Program-made: the position numbers and the translations under genes | Shown here: piece by piece, positions 33,309 through 43,736 of the stretch | Layout of the letters: every line of letters starts with the position of its first letter | Position numbering within the stretch: position 1 is the stretch's first letter | The notes under the pieces: model-generated | What the model saw: the letters and a program-made list of their open reading frames with translations, nothing else | Told to the model about the DNA's origin: nothing | Database searches by the model: none | Source of the DNA: Symsagittifera roscoffensis | Lineage: Eukaryota; Xenacoelomorpha; Acoela; Convolutidae | Assembly (NCBI RefSeq): GCF_963678635.1 | Contig: NC_087065.1 | Location: forward strand, 28,973,254-29,037,253 | Direction of reading: 5' to 3' | DNA: 64,000 nt

Positions 33309-34480
33309 CTAAGGAGCAACAGATTTTTAAGCCAGATTTCTAGCAATGAAAATAACCCTTCTGGTTTAAGAATCACATACCCATTAGATAGTGAGACCGT
33401 TGTTTTTTCTGCTCTATGCATATCTCAGGATGTCAGTCCAGTCCATTTGGTTCGATGCTTCAGATTCGTTCCGTCATAGCCAAACAACTGCAGCAAGGAG
33501 GGACTCGTCGCTTTTTCCAAGTTGACATAACGCACTTCTCTTAAAACCGCACAGATAATCGCATTCAATTAGTAGCACGTGTTTCTAGCCATGGAATATT
33601 ATTAACTTTTATCCAAACTTAGATGCATACTCCAAACAAAATTTAATTGAAAGACTGGCCAATTGCAATGCCAGTATTCAAATTTTCCGCTCCATTTGAA
33701 TGAGAGAATATGAAAGTATATTTGCTATTTCTGGATAAGTCTCTGGATAAAATTTGGATTGAAAAGAATTTCCGTGGACTTTTTAGTTATGTACATTGGA
33801 AAGAGAAAGAATACTACAAGGCAAACACATAAATGACACCAAAAATGCAGTTGACCGGGCGGATGAAGTGGAATGCGTAGGAAAATAGTTTGTGGTGGTG
33901 GCGGGTATTGTGCGCTACGTAGTTAGTTATTTCACCGCCACAATAATCATTGCCATTACAATATCAGCAGAATAAATTCAGTTATTCCTTCCCTTCGGTG
34001 TGTAGTAGACAGCTAGGTGGCTCGGTATAATAAAAAAAGGAAACGACAGAAGAAAACTAATTCCTCAAAGCAGAAATCTTTTTCGACGCTTAGGCAAATC
34101 CGTCTGAGAGAAGGCGCTCAATGCCACCATTTTCGTACAAACAGCATCCAAACAGTAAGGTATACATCAGACATAATAGTAATTCCAGAAGGAAAATTAC
34201 TTGTAATATATTGATACGTATTAAAAGGTAAAAATGTCCAAATTAGAACTCATGGTTAAACTAATTTAAATCCAATCAAATTCATAATAGTCCCTGGAAA
34301 GTTGGGCCAAGATCGTCTGGCAAAAATGCAAGTTAAATAAACAGTATTATCATATAATTTCAAAGAGCGGCGTAACAACATCATTCAAATGCTGTATACA
34401 TTAAACCGAAACAAGAATTCTGGTATCATAGAGAAACCCTGAATGTTTCGACTGCCCTGTAAGGTATCTGATGTAGTTAT
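33309..34480. other. No supported gene
   Basis: The upstream part of the Dok-7-like gene or its promoter should start here or in a neighbouring intron, but I cannot pick an exon. A lysine-rich open stretch at 34020-34146 (plus) ends at a GTAAGG donor-like site. It lacks an ATG and a family signature. One AAAAAGTCTAG block lies just upstream at 33044. Confidence 0.35.
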
Positions 34481-35265
34481 CAGGGGCGGATCTAGGATTT
34501 TTTAAGTCGACCAAATTAGTTTTCCGAGTTCTCCCAGAGCACTAAAAGGTCCCTGTTTTGCCAGAATTTCTTCGCTGCAGGCAAAATTTTGAAAAAAAAA
34601 ACAGACCAAAAAGGCATTTTAGGCACTTTTTGAAAAAGCGTTTTTTGACTCTCGCTCCCCCTTAAATTAAGTATATACTAGCGTTTGACGCACCTCCGGT
34701 GCTTCGAAATTTTTCGACAACGCACGAAAAACCGCATATATTGGAAGCAACATCTGCAAACTTTTAGTGTACTCTGACTGCACCCAATTACAGGGTTGGT
34801 AATTTGGAACTTTTTTTAAAAATTTTTTTAATTCCCATTTTAAAAGCGTCATCTCGTAAACTTAATGGGCCTCTAGAGAAATTTGGAGGCCAGATTTGCA
34901 ACCACTGAGAGTCCCTGAGATTTAAGTTTCCCGAAAAAAAAAAGAAAAAACGTCTTATTTCGGAAACTAAAAAGATTTGAGCATTCATATTAGGAGGCAA
35001 GATTTGAGGCGCCTGGATTTACGCTGACAATAATGTTGTATCTTCATCAACTTAGTAATTTCAAATTTTTTGAATTTCTTTTGGAGATAAGTTTTTTGGA
35101 GAAATTTTGAAAAAAAAAAAAAAAAAAAACGTCTCATCTCGGAAACTCAAAGCATTTTCGCAGTCGCATGTGGCAAGATTTGAAACTCTTTAGAGTACAT
35201 CGACAACATCGAACAAAGGTCCGATTTGACATACGCTCCAGCTTTAAGAAGGGCCACTATCATGC

Positions 35266-35883
35266 TTGATAGCGACCAGCAAATGGACACGTGTCCAGGG
35301 GAGGTATCGGGAGTTGCCCCGAAAATCCAAGGGAGTGGAGACACTGGGCCTAATCCAAGGGAGTGGAGGCGCACGCGACCTGTATCAGCGTACCACCAGC
35401 AAGACCCTAAATCGGTATAAATTATTAAAATCTGATGTAATCTCTGAATCCGAACATACTATCAAGCTAAAAAACGGATCTGTTCTTAGGAAAAGTGCAG
35501 TTGCAGGAAAACGAAAACCCACCCTTCCCAAGAAACGGAAGCCGGCTACGCTCAAGGAGATGTTATCGAGCGCAAAGAAAGGGGCAATCGAGAGCCCGAA
35601 ATCAAAGAGACCAAAGGCTATGCAAAACGTATCAGTAGCCACCTTCCAGTCTGACAGTTCGGATAGTGAAGATTACCAGCCATTAAACATCATCCCTGCA
35701 AGATTACCGATAGAAGTGTTAGCGAGACACGAAGCGATTGCGGCGGGACAAGGCCCAAGCGGCAGTACGGCAGTAGCAGAACGTGGAACGGGAGCAAAAG
35801 CAAAATCAAGAGTGGCGAGAGCGAAGCGAGGAAAAGGGGTCAAGAGAAACAAGGAAAGGGGAGCCAGGAACGACCGGCGTTAG
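35266..35883 (+). CDS. Basic low-complexity ORF, possible retroelement Pol tail remnant
   Basis: 205 residues, Lys/Arg/Ser-rich. No catalytic motif. The segment YKLLKSDVISESEHTIKLKN, followed by GSVLRKSAV, resembles the post-integrase part of gypsy Pol proteins, which often ends with a short strand motif and a basic tail. The next ORF downstream has GTRWSTRRRKPVDKMG, similar to the STRxRRPPDR tails of such proteins. It has higher GC than the surrounding AT-rich arrays. It could also be a host-derived or element-specific DNA-binding protein. The first Met is not secure; the frame may begin earlier. Confidence 0.35.
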   Translation: MIATSKWTRVQGRYRELPRKSKGVETLGLIQGSGGARDLYQRTTSKTLNRYKLLKSDVISESEHTIKLKNGSVLRKSAVAGKRKPTLPKKRKPATLKEMLSSAKKGAIESPKSKRPKAMQNVSVATFQSDSSDSEDYQPLNIIPARLPIEVLARHEAIAAGQGPSGSTAVAERGTGAKAKSRVARAKRGKGVKRNKERGARNDRR

Positions 35884-35888
35884 TTGCG

Positions 35889-36083
35889 AGAGAGTGCCTT
35901 GTGAATAGTAGCCAAGAAGAAGACATCGAATCTGGCAGTCAAAGTGAAAGCTCGGGAACCAGATGGAGTACTAGAAGAAGAAAGCCAGTAGATAAAATGG
36001 GAGGAGTCATGATTGAAAATATCCAGGGGGGCGGAACAAAAAGGAAAACATCCAGGGGGAGAAGGAAAGTGAACCTTATTTAA
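35889..36083 (+). CDS. Short acidic/basic ORF following 35266-35883
   Basis: About 60 residues: SSQEEDIESGSQSESSGTRW then STRRRKPVDKMG. It is in a different frame from 35266-35883 and begins just after it, so both could be one coding unit broken by a frameshift. The STRRRKPVDK motif is the reason to treat it as a retroelement Pol tail. No start codon context supports independent translation. Confidence 0.3.
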   Translation, partial: RECLVNSSQEEDIESGSQSESSGTRWSTRRRKPVDKMGGVMIENIQGGGTKRKTSRGRRKVNLI

Positions 36084-36829
36084 ACTCATTCAAAAACTCG
36101 TTACCCAGGGAGAGGGATGACCATAAGCCTAAAACTCAAGTTTGTTGTATCATGTTAGTTGAGGCGGCAGGTTGAAGGTTTAAATAATTATATTAAATTT
36201 AAATTACTATGTATTTAAATTTTACATCCATACGGAAACGTCAGGGGCTACAATATGTTCAGTTGTCAATCATCTTAGTTGCTATTCTTTTTTTACTTAT
36301 CTCTGAGATTTCTCATACTATAATTAAGTGTGTGTTTGGTACCTGGCTGTCAATCAACCTAAAACTGTCTAGCTGTTATGTGTTGACCTCTAGTTCACTC
36401 TCATATTTATGCGAACTAGAATACAGTCAATTCAGTATTTAACAGCCATCGTTTTATCAATCGTTGTTAATAGCAATGGGAATTTCAAATTTCGAAAAAT
36501 AATTAATTTAAACTTTGAAAAAATCACAAAAAACGTCATCTCAAAAACTACAAAGAGTTGAGCAGTCATATTTGGAGGCAAGATTCGCAATCTTCGAGAA
36601 TACTCTGACAGGACCCAAGTACAAAGTTGGGAACTTCAGATTTTGCAAAACAAATTAATATAAGTTTTCTGAAATTTTTTTTTTTAATTCACAAAAAACG
36701 TCATATCTCGAAAACTACAAGGATGTGAGCAGTCATATTTGGAGGCAAGAGTCAAAATCCTTGATAGTACTCTGACAGTACCCAACTACAGGGTTGGGAT
36801 TTTCAGATTTTTAGAAAATAATCTATTAT

Positions 36830-37758
36830 ATATTTAAATGCGGGCTTCACTATCTCGCCATGCTTAAGCTTTTTCAACGTATTATTTTTGCATGTTTAAG
36901 CTTTATCGTATATTGCAATGGTTAAGAATTTTTTTTTCGATTTTGCAATTTAATTTTAGTGGTTATTTTACCGAGTTTAAATTAAGCAGCCAAATATCGA
37001 ACTAGTGGTTGCGAATTTGGCCTCCAATTTTGAATGCCCGAATCATTTTAGTTGAGATAAGACGATTTTTGAGATTTTTCCAAAAATTTTCAGATAACTT
37101 AAATTAATCTATTATATATTCAAATGCGGGCTTCACTATCTTGCCATGCTTAAGCTTTTTCAACGTATTATTTTTGCATGTTTAAGCTTTATCGTATATT
37201 GCAATGGTTAAGAATTTTTTTTCGATTTTGCAATTTGATTTTAGTGGTTATTTTACCGAGTTTAAATTAAGCAGCCAAATATCGAACTAGTGGTTGCAAA
37301 TATGGCCTCCAATTTTGAATGCCCGAATCCTTTTAGTTGAGATAAGACGATTTTTGAGATTTTTCCATAAATTTTCAGATAACTTAAATTAATATTATTT
37401 TTTAAAAATCTGAAATTCCAACCCTGTAGTTGGGTATTGTCAGAGTACTATCAAGGATTTCGACTCTTGCCTCAATTATATATTTAAATGCGGGCTTCAC
37501 TATCTCGTCATGCTTAAGCTTTTTCAACGTATTATTTTTGCATGTTTAAGCTTTATCGTATATTGCAATGGTTAAGAATTTTTTTTCGATTTTGCAATTT
37601 GATTTTAGTGGTTATTTTACCGAGTTTAAATTAAGCAGCCAAATATCGAACTTGTGGTTGCGAATTTGGCCTCCAATTTTGAATGCCCGAATCATTTTAG
37701 TTGAGATAAGACGAATTTTGAGATTTTTCCAAAAATTTTCAGAAAACCTAAATTAATA
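36830..37758 (+). repeat. Three tandem copies of a 280-bp unit
   Basis: Units at about 36830-37105, 37107-37392 and 37474-37758 each start TATATATTTAAATGCGGGCT, contain TTCACTATCTCGCCATGCTT and GGTTATTTTACCGAGTTTAA, and end AATTTTCAGATAACTTAAAT. They differ by only a few bases. About 80 bp of another short repeat (CTGTAGTTGGGTATTGTCAG) separates units 2 and 3. The terminal 60 bp of the unit also occurs inverted at 38656-38717 and 38780-38845. Confidence 0.85.
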
Positions 37759-37993
37759 TTATTTTCTAAAAACCTGAAATTCCCAACCCTGTAGTTGGGT
37801 ATTGTCAGAGTACTATCAAGGATTTCGACTCTTGCCTCTAAATATGACTGCTCAAATCCTTGTAGTTTTCGAGATATGACGTTTTTTGTGATTTTTCTTT
37901 CGCACCTGGACTAGAGGTCGCACCGTTGCCTTTACACGCAAAACTGCCTGTACTCTGTATGCAAGAAATTGAAATTTTAAACACGTCTTACTA

Positions 37994-38656
37994 CAGTGCT
38001 GATTTAAATTAACCGGACAAAACGCGTTAAACATGAAATTTAAAACGCGTTTTTCTCAAATTGGGTTGAGTTTAGGTGAAAACTTATGAAGACAAAACTT
38101 GCTTAAAATTTTAGCAGAATCAATATGGTTAAATTTGTTTTGCAAAATTCGGGCCCAAAATTTTACCCCAAAAATGGGTCATTTTGGCTTTTTTTAGTTT
38201 ATCAAAAACTACGCCAAAAACACCCAGTCGATCACAGACATAATTATATCAAAGTGAGTCCCTTACGTAGCCCAACAAACTTTAAGAAGGGTATATTCTC
38301 CAAAAAAAATTCTATCAAACAAAAATAAATTAATTTATACGATGTTTTGGAGAAAATACCCTTCTTAAAGTTTGTTGGGCTACGTAAGGGGCTCACTTTG
38401 ATATAACTATGTCTGTGATCGACTGGGTATTTTTGGCGTGATTTTTGATTAACTAAGAAAAGGCAAAATGACCGATTTTTGGGGTAAAATTTTGGGACCG
38501 AATTTTGCAAAACAAATTTAACCATATTGATTCTGATAAAATTTTAAGCAAGTTTTGTTTTCATAAGTTTTCACCTAAACTCAACCCAATTGGAGAACAA
38601 TGCGTTTTAAATTTCAAGTTTAACGCGTTTTGTCCGGTTAATTTAAATCAGCACTG
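37994..38656. repeat. Large palindrome: 308-bp arms, 47-bp spacer
   Basis: The left arm (37994-38301) begins CAGTGCTGATTTAAATTAAC. The right arm (38349-38656) ends GTTAATTTAAATCAGCACTG. Each arm keeps internal words such as TTTGCAAAATTCGG / CCGAATTTTGCAAA. The arms are equal in length by my coordinates and nearly identical. The spacer is AT-rich. A transcript would form a dsRNA of about 300 bp. A second, shorter copy of the outer right-arm sequence follows at 38715-38845. Confidence 0.85.
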
Positions 38657-38991
38657 TACGTTGAAAAGCTTAAGCATGGCGAGATAGTGAAGCCCGCATT
38701 TAAATATATAATAGATTGGAGAAAAACGCGTTTTAAATTTCAAGTTTAACGCGTTTTGTCCGGTTAACTTAAATCAGCACTATACGTTGAAAAGCTTAAG
38801 CATGGCGAGATAGTGAAGCCCGCATTTAAATATATAATAGATAGATAGATTGGCGCCAAAGGCGCCTTTAGAAAAATTTAAGGGTGCGTCAGCCAAAATT
38901 GCATATTGAAAATAGTTCAAAGGGGGACCCTTTGGGTCGGTAAGGGGTCGAATCCCTTAGGGCGGGGGCGTCCCCCCTACATCCGCCTCTG

Positions 38992-39833
38992 GTAATTTTT
39001 GATTGCAAAATGATATAAGTAATAATTTGTTTTGAAAATTGCATTTTTGCAAACCTTCTCTCCACAGTCATGCTAATTATAAAAAGTTATGTTTCTCCGC
39101 TAGTGAAACGTTATTTGAAGAAGCAATTTAATTGGTTTTTGAACAAACCTTAAACAATAAGCCGAAAAAAAATTGAACCAAAATTGAATAGTTCAAAAAA
39201 TCTAGCAATTCATTTTTTATCACGCGTTTGTTACGCCAGCGCTATTGAGAGATCCACGTTGCTAAAAACAATTCAATAAATAGGGATGGGGATACAAATG
39301 AAGAAAAAACAGGAACACTCGCGCACCGGATCCAATAGAGTTCACGGGAAAAAAATCTAGTACCGAGTGCAATCCACTTGCAAGAGTGAATAATAACATA
39401 ATTCATGCTTTGTTCATTACCAATTAATAATTAAAAAGGTAGTTTTTCGTTTCGCATCAATTTGAAATCAGAGCAAAGCCGGCAGCCCAGAACTACCAAC
39501 TATCTCTTTCTAGCAAAGCCCTGTCTAAAAATTTGAGAAAAACCGGATTTTGCGAACAAACTAGATTTAACGACTGTTGATTTCATATCAAAACGTTTTG
39601 TCGACAATACTAATAAGACAATTGAGTTAATACAGCCATCTCAAATGTCCGAGTACTGAAGAGAGTACCAAAAGACTCGCGTCTCCCCTTGGCGGAAAGT
39701 CTGTCGGACACAATAAATGAGATCGTCTACAATGTAGAATGTTACAAAATGGCTCATTTTTTAACGTCGTTCTTGTTTTTTTTTGGAGCAACCGAAAAGA
39801 AGTGGACGCAAACAGACCACAAGCATGAGCTGT
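38992..39833. other. No gene seen; 5' flank of the LTR element
   Basis: AT-rich sequence with one AAAAATCTAGTACCGAGTGC block (about 39352) of the dispersed repeat family. No ORF above 60 codons with support. Confidence 0.4.
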
Positions 39834-40747
39834 TGTGACATTCGACCAGAATTGACAAAATGCAATCTCTGCAGACTTCGAAATTTTAGCAGTGAACCTT
39901 CCGAGTTAATGATTTTGAAGGATTAACGACGTTATTCGGATGATTAGCAGAACGGTGAAGGTCAGGATATTCCCGTATTTTAAAATTTTAAATTTTCGAA
40001 GTGATGACGTAACATTTCTGAGAAACGTCAGAAACGGCCATTTTAGCAAAAAGAACTAAGAAAAACAGAACAACTTTATCTGTGATTGCGAACAGAACAA
40101 AAATCGAAATTAAGGAAAACGACAACGAATTACAGAGAACGTTCCGAGTTGCAACTATTGTGCTGCTACAATAGTTGCAAGGCCGTTGCGAGCAACGGTG
40201 AAGGGTGAAAACAAGCCTTCAGAGTTATCGTGAAATCGAACTTAAGGAGCTTGATTCAGTGGATTCACAAATCCGGAAGGGTTTCGGGACTGAAACTTTT
40301 AGCTTGTTATATGAACTTTTAGCATCCTGTCATGTCCTGACTTGAATTTAACTGATATTTGGATTAGTTTTGACAAGGATGAGGTGCTAGGAGTTGGGGG
40401 AAAGGGTTGATCCATCTTCGATGGAGATGATGATTTTTATCTACTGAACAAAAACAATAGTAATATAATAAATAGTAGCCCTGTTTTTAGGAGTGACCTC
40501 GTGGTCTGGGGATACTGAGACCCAGCCATGAGCTCACTATTTGCATGTAATTAAGTTAATTTGAGCGTTCTGGTCGAAGCCGGAGAACAGTAACGTTTTT
40601 GTCGACCCGATGTTAGAAAGACCACCGAAAAGTACTGGCTTGGTAGAGACGGTGAAAAGCATGCAAAGCTCTGTTTAGACGTTAGCCAGTCGTCTTAAGA
40701 CTTAGTTTTGTTATCCGTCGATATGTATCTTCCGGGCGAATGTTACA
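39834..40747 (+). repeat. 5' LTR, 914 bp
   Basis: Identical in extent to 57506-58419. The ends TGTGACATTCG...CGAATGTTACA form an 11-bp inverted repeat with one mismatch. The sequence holds a CCGGAAGGGTTTCGGG copy of the leader motif at about 40272, a TCCATCttcGATGGA hairpin at about 40411-40425 and an AATAAA signal at 40467-40472. The transcription start is not identifiable by eye. Confidence 0.95.
40467..40472 (+). promoter_or_regulatory. AATAAA polyadenylation-signal-like hexamer in the 5' LTR
   Basis: AATAAA within TATAATAAATAGTAG. It is present at the same place in the 3' LTR (58139-58144), where it could direct 3' end formation. Confidence 0.5.
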
Positions 40748-40759
40748 TACATGTTTTTA

Positions 40760-40774
40760 TGGCGCTCCTGGGTG
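40760..40774 (+). promoter_or_regulatory. Candidate primer-binding site
   Basis: TGGCGCTCCTGGGTG begins 12 nt after the 5' LTR. PBSs start with TGG (complement of tRNA CCA) and lie just downstream of the LTR. The spacing is a little long and I cannot name the tRNA. Confidence 0.35.
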
Positions 40775-43736
40775 TTATTCCTTTTTAACATCATGACCGG
40801 CAGAACCGTTAACGAGCACTCCGCGCCGAGCGGATGCTCACATTAACGCCCTTAATAGGCCTAAACCGCCGGGGCGGAAGGGTAGTTCGGAACGCAGAAG
40901 CCTTCCGGATTACCGTGAATAGTTTTTTAACCTAGTTAAGACCGAAAATTCACGAACCAGGAAGGGTGGGGGGAATCGCGAACCCCTCATCCCCTGAGTG
41001 GTTTGTGACCAAAAACACTTAAAGATATAAGTAAAACCAAACAAAAAGTAGTATATTACCCAAGAAAAACAAAAAACATAAAAAATAACCGAAAAAACAA
41101 AAAACAGTAAAAAAGTTTAAAAAAATCAGTAGAAATCATCCCCCCAGACAAGATGTGATCTAACCCCCCCGTTTGTTGTTGATAGATATATTATTGTTAC
41201 AGGCATTTATATCAGTCAGGATCGTTACGATCAGTTTTGTAGCCCGTTTGTGAGGCTTGTACTGTAGGGTTATTTGAGCATTTAAGCACGTTAATGATAA
41301 GTTGCGCTCAATCCGGAAGGGTCAGCTGATTTGCGCTCAATTCGGAAGGGTCTTGGGTGAAGACCGATCCGGCAAGCAGTACAAGGAGCAACAAGGAGAG
41401 GCTCAACGACGACAACAATCGACTGTTGGGTATCGTTAACAAGTTTTGTAGCCCTTTTGGTACAAAAAATAAGATAATAATCTGTGGGGGGCTCGACAGT
41501 GCTGCTTTGTTGTGACCCTTCACCGAACTGCGAATATCCGAGTTAAGCACCTTAATTCGGATATTAAGGAAACCCAGAGGGGTATAGTATTTCTAATATT
41601 ATTATTTATATAGCCTATATTAATAGTCTTATATCGTTTTTCAGTGAAAAACAACGAAAACAGACCGGTTTTTAGGGTCAAAATAGCGATATTTTGATCC
41701 CCCCACAAGTCGCGATTTTTGAGATATCGATATTTTTTCAAACGGAAAAAAGCGCTAAGTTAGTGTGTTACATCGTAACTGCACTACCTCAATAGATAGA
41801 ACCGGTTAAGTTTAGTCCGGAAGTGGTTGGAACTATTTTGGAACCAAAAACCGAATTTTCGTGATTTTTGAGAAAACGAAACAATATAAATTTTTTGAAA
41901 TTTTTGAGTTACAACAGTAAAAATAGTTGTTCGGACAACGTCCACTAGTGAATCTACAAGTTTTAAAACCCGCTACCCGAAAGCCTTCCGGGTTGCAGAG
42001 AAATCGAACATAACGTGTTTGATTTGGTGGATTCATCAATCCGGAGGGGTCCAGGTAGCATAGTTTTTCGCAAATTTTTTCTGCTAAAGCGTTTTAGATC
42101 GGGTCTTTTGCATTGAACTAGAAAATTATAGGCCTTCTGAGCTCGGATCAATAATTTTTAGGTCGAAAGGAACAGAATTGCGGAAAAAGTTAGGTGGAAC
42201 CTATAAGTGAGAAATTTTTTGAGTTTACAAGAAAGACGTTTTGGCTAATAACTTTTCGACAACTGGACAGATCCGGTTAATCTTGATACCATTAGATCAA
42301 CAATTAGCTGAACTTACTAGTAGGAAAGAGAATTACTCGAAAAAGCGAGCGAGAAAATTTTTTGAGATTGTTTTTAGCAAATTACACAAATCCGGAGGGG
42401 TACACCCTTCACGTTTTATAAATTTTTCTGAAAAACCCTTAGACCCCTACCAAAAGGTAATAGCGGTTGAATAAAGTAACTTTAGGCCATTCTAGACCAA
42501 AAGGGAGGGCTAAAGGCACAGCAAAAGCTTAATCGAGCCGAAGTTAGGCCAGAGATAAGACCCTTCACCGTTAGCGTGAATTGTCAAATAAGAGGCTTAA
42601 CTTCAATCCGGAAGGGTCTAGGAAGGTAGTAAATACCCTTCCCAATTAATTGAAAGAGCATAATTGCATCGGAGAACGTATCCGGAGGGGTATAGGTTGA
42701 AAAAAGGAAATCTCCGAAAAGCCACTTTTACAATACCGGAGGGGTAAAAGATTTTTCAAGTTAGGAGGGGTCCGAATCCGGAGGGGTCTTATAGTTGCTA
42801 ATTAGGAGGGGTCCGAATCCGGAGGGGTCATAGTTGCTAATTCGGAGGGGTCCAAATCCGGAGGGGTCTTGTATTAACCGACTCAGAGCGGTCCAATTCC
42901 GGAGGGGTCTAGATTCTATCAATCCGGAAGGGTCCTATTTGAGCCAATCCGGAGGGGTATTATTTTATTAAGGACTTAGGTAGACGAAAGAAAGACTAAA
43001 AAGTGAGAGGTATTAGGTTATTAGCACACAGGCTAGGTATCAGTGACTGCACTTGTAACTTGCCTTTCAATAAGAACCAGACTAATACAAAACAGGTCCG
43101 AACTCGGATATTCGCGACACTAAGTCTAAATTAAAAAGAGCGTGATTCATTGGTGTGGATTGAAACATAATACGTTTTTGGGAAAAGTGACTGCCCTGAG
43201 GATTTTAGTAGGTCTAGCTCGGGCAGTCCGAAGGCAGATAGGTAACACAGTACTCGGTGGGTGCAAAAGACGCCCACTTGAGAAAATTACTGCCTTCAAA
43301 GTTTTGTCTGTTTGGTGCAGCACCGAGCAGGGAAGGCTTTTTCTTTAAAAGACAGGTTCGACTATTGTACTGCGACCGACTAAGAGTACAAGACACATAC
43401 GTTTTTTTTTATAATACATTCATATTGTGTCAATATACATTATTTGTTTTTGATTTTAAATCAACATAAACTGTGCTTGATTGGGTAGTGAATACACTAT
43501 CTTTTAAATTGACTGATAACATCATATTGTGCTAGTTTTCAAATCTTACCACCAATATTCGGTTAGTGTGAATAAATTTTATACAAACTGTACTCTGACA
43601 ACATACAGGGATTCGTGGTCACTATTTAATAGAATCTGGTGAAATTTATTGTGTTGTGTCATTATTATTGTTAATAAAACTATAAGGTCTCTAGCAATTG
43701 AGTTAAGTATAGGCATTAAAAAGTGACAAATAGAGA
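40775..43736 (+). other. Long untranslated leader of element 1
   Basis: About 3 kb between LTR and gag with no supported ORF, which is long for a gypsy element. It is dominated by repeats of CCGGAGGGGTC and their partial complements. Small ORFs inside (for example 42241-42474, 43142-43348) cross the repeats and are unlikely to be translated. Around 43140-43400 GC content rises, with no motif. Confidence 0.6.
41311..42960 (+). repeat. Interspersed CCGG(A)GGGGTC motif array in the leader
   Basis: About 18 to 20 copies of CCGGAAGGGT or CCGGAGGGGT, most preceded by AAT. They are widely spaced at first (41311, 41341, 42040, 42391, 42605, 42680, 42735) and dense at 42760-42955. Several are preceded by a complementary word, e.g. 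AGACCCTTCACCG at 42558 with CCGGAAGGGTCT at 42606, forming hairpins of about 10 bp. A related module occurs in the LTR (GCCTTCCGAGTT...ATCCGGAAGGGT) and at 41981-42050. Confidence 0.85.

Larger units (their letters stand above)
34481..38991 (+). mobile_element. hAT-like element with internal arrays and palindrome, 4.5 kb
   Basis: The left end CAGGGGCGGATCTAGGA and the right end (inverted) CAGAGGCGGATGTAG share CAGxGGCGGAT-TAG. The 8-bp flanks are GTAGTTAT and GTAATTTT (6 of 8 match), as expected for an old hAT-type 8-bp duplication. A second left end lies at 18599. No hAT transposase is recognisable inside. Instead there are a basic ORF (35266-35883), three tandem 280-bp units, a 2 x 308-bp palindrome and many short direct repeats, so it may be a composite. 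Confidence 0.45.

Noticed and set aside
34017-34214. Lysine-rich plus-strand open frame ending near GTAAGG
   Set aside because: No ATG start, no recognisable motif, no acceptor with a good tract and no neighbouring exon in phase. Could be an exon but I cannot support it.
41311-42960. CRISPR-like array
   Set aside because: The repeats are only 10-12 nt, irregularly spaced, imperfect and inside a retrotransposon leader of an animal genome.
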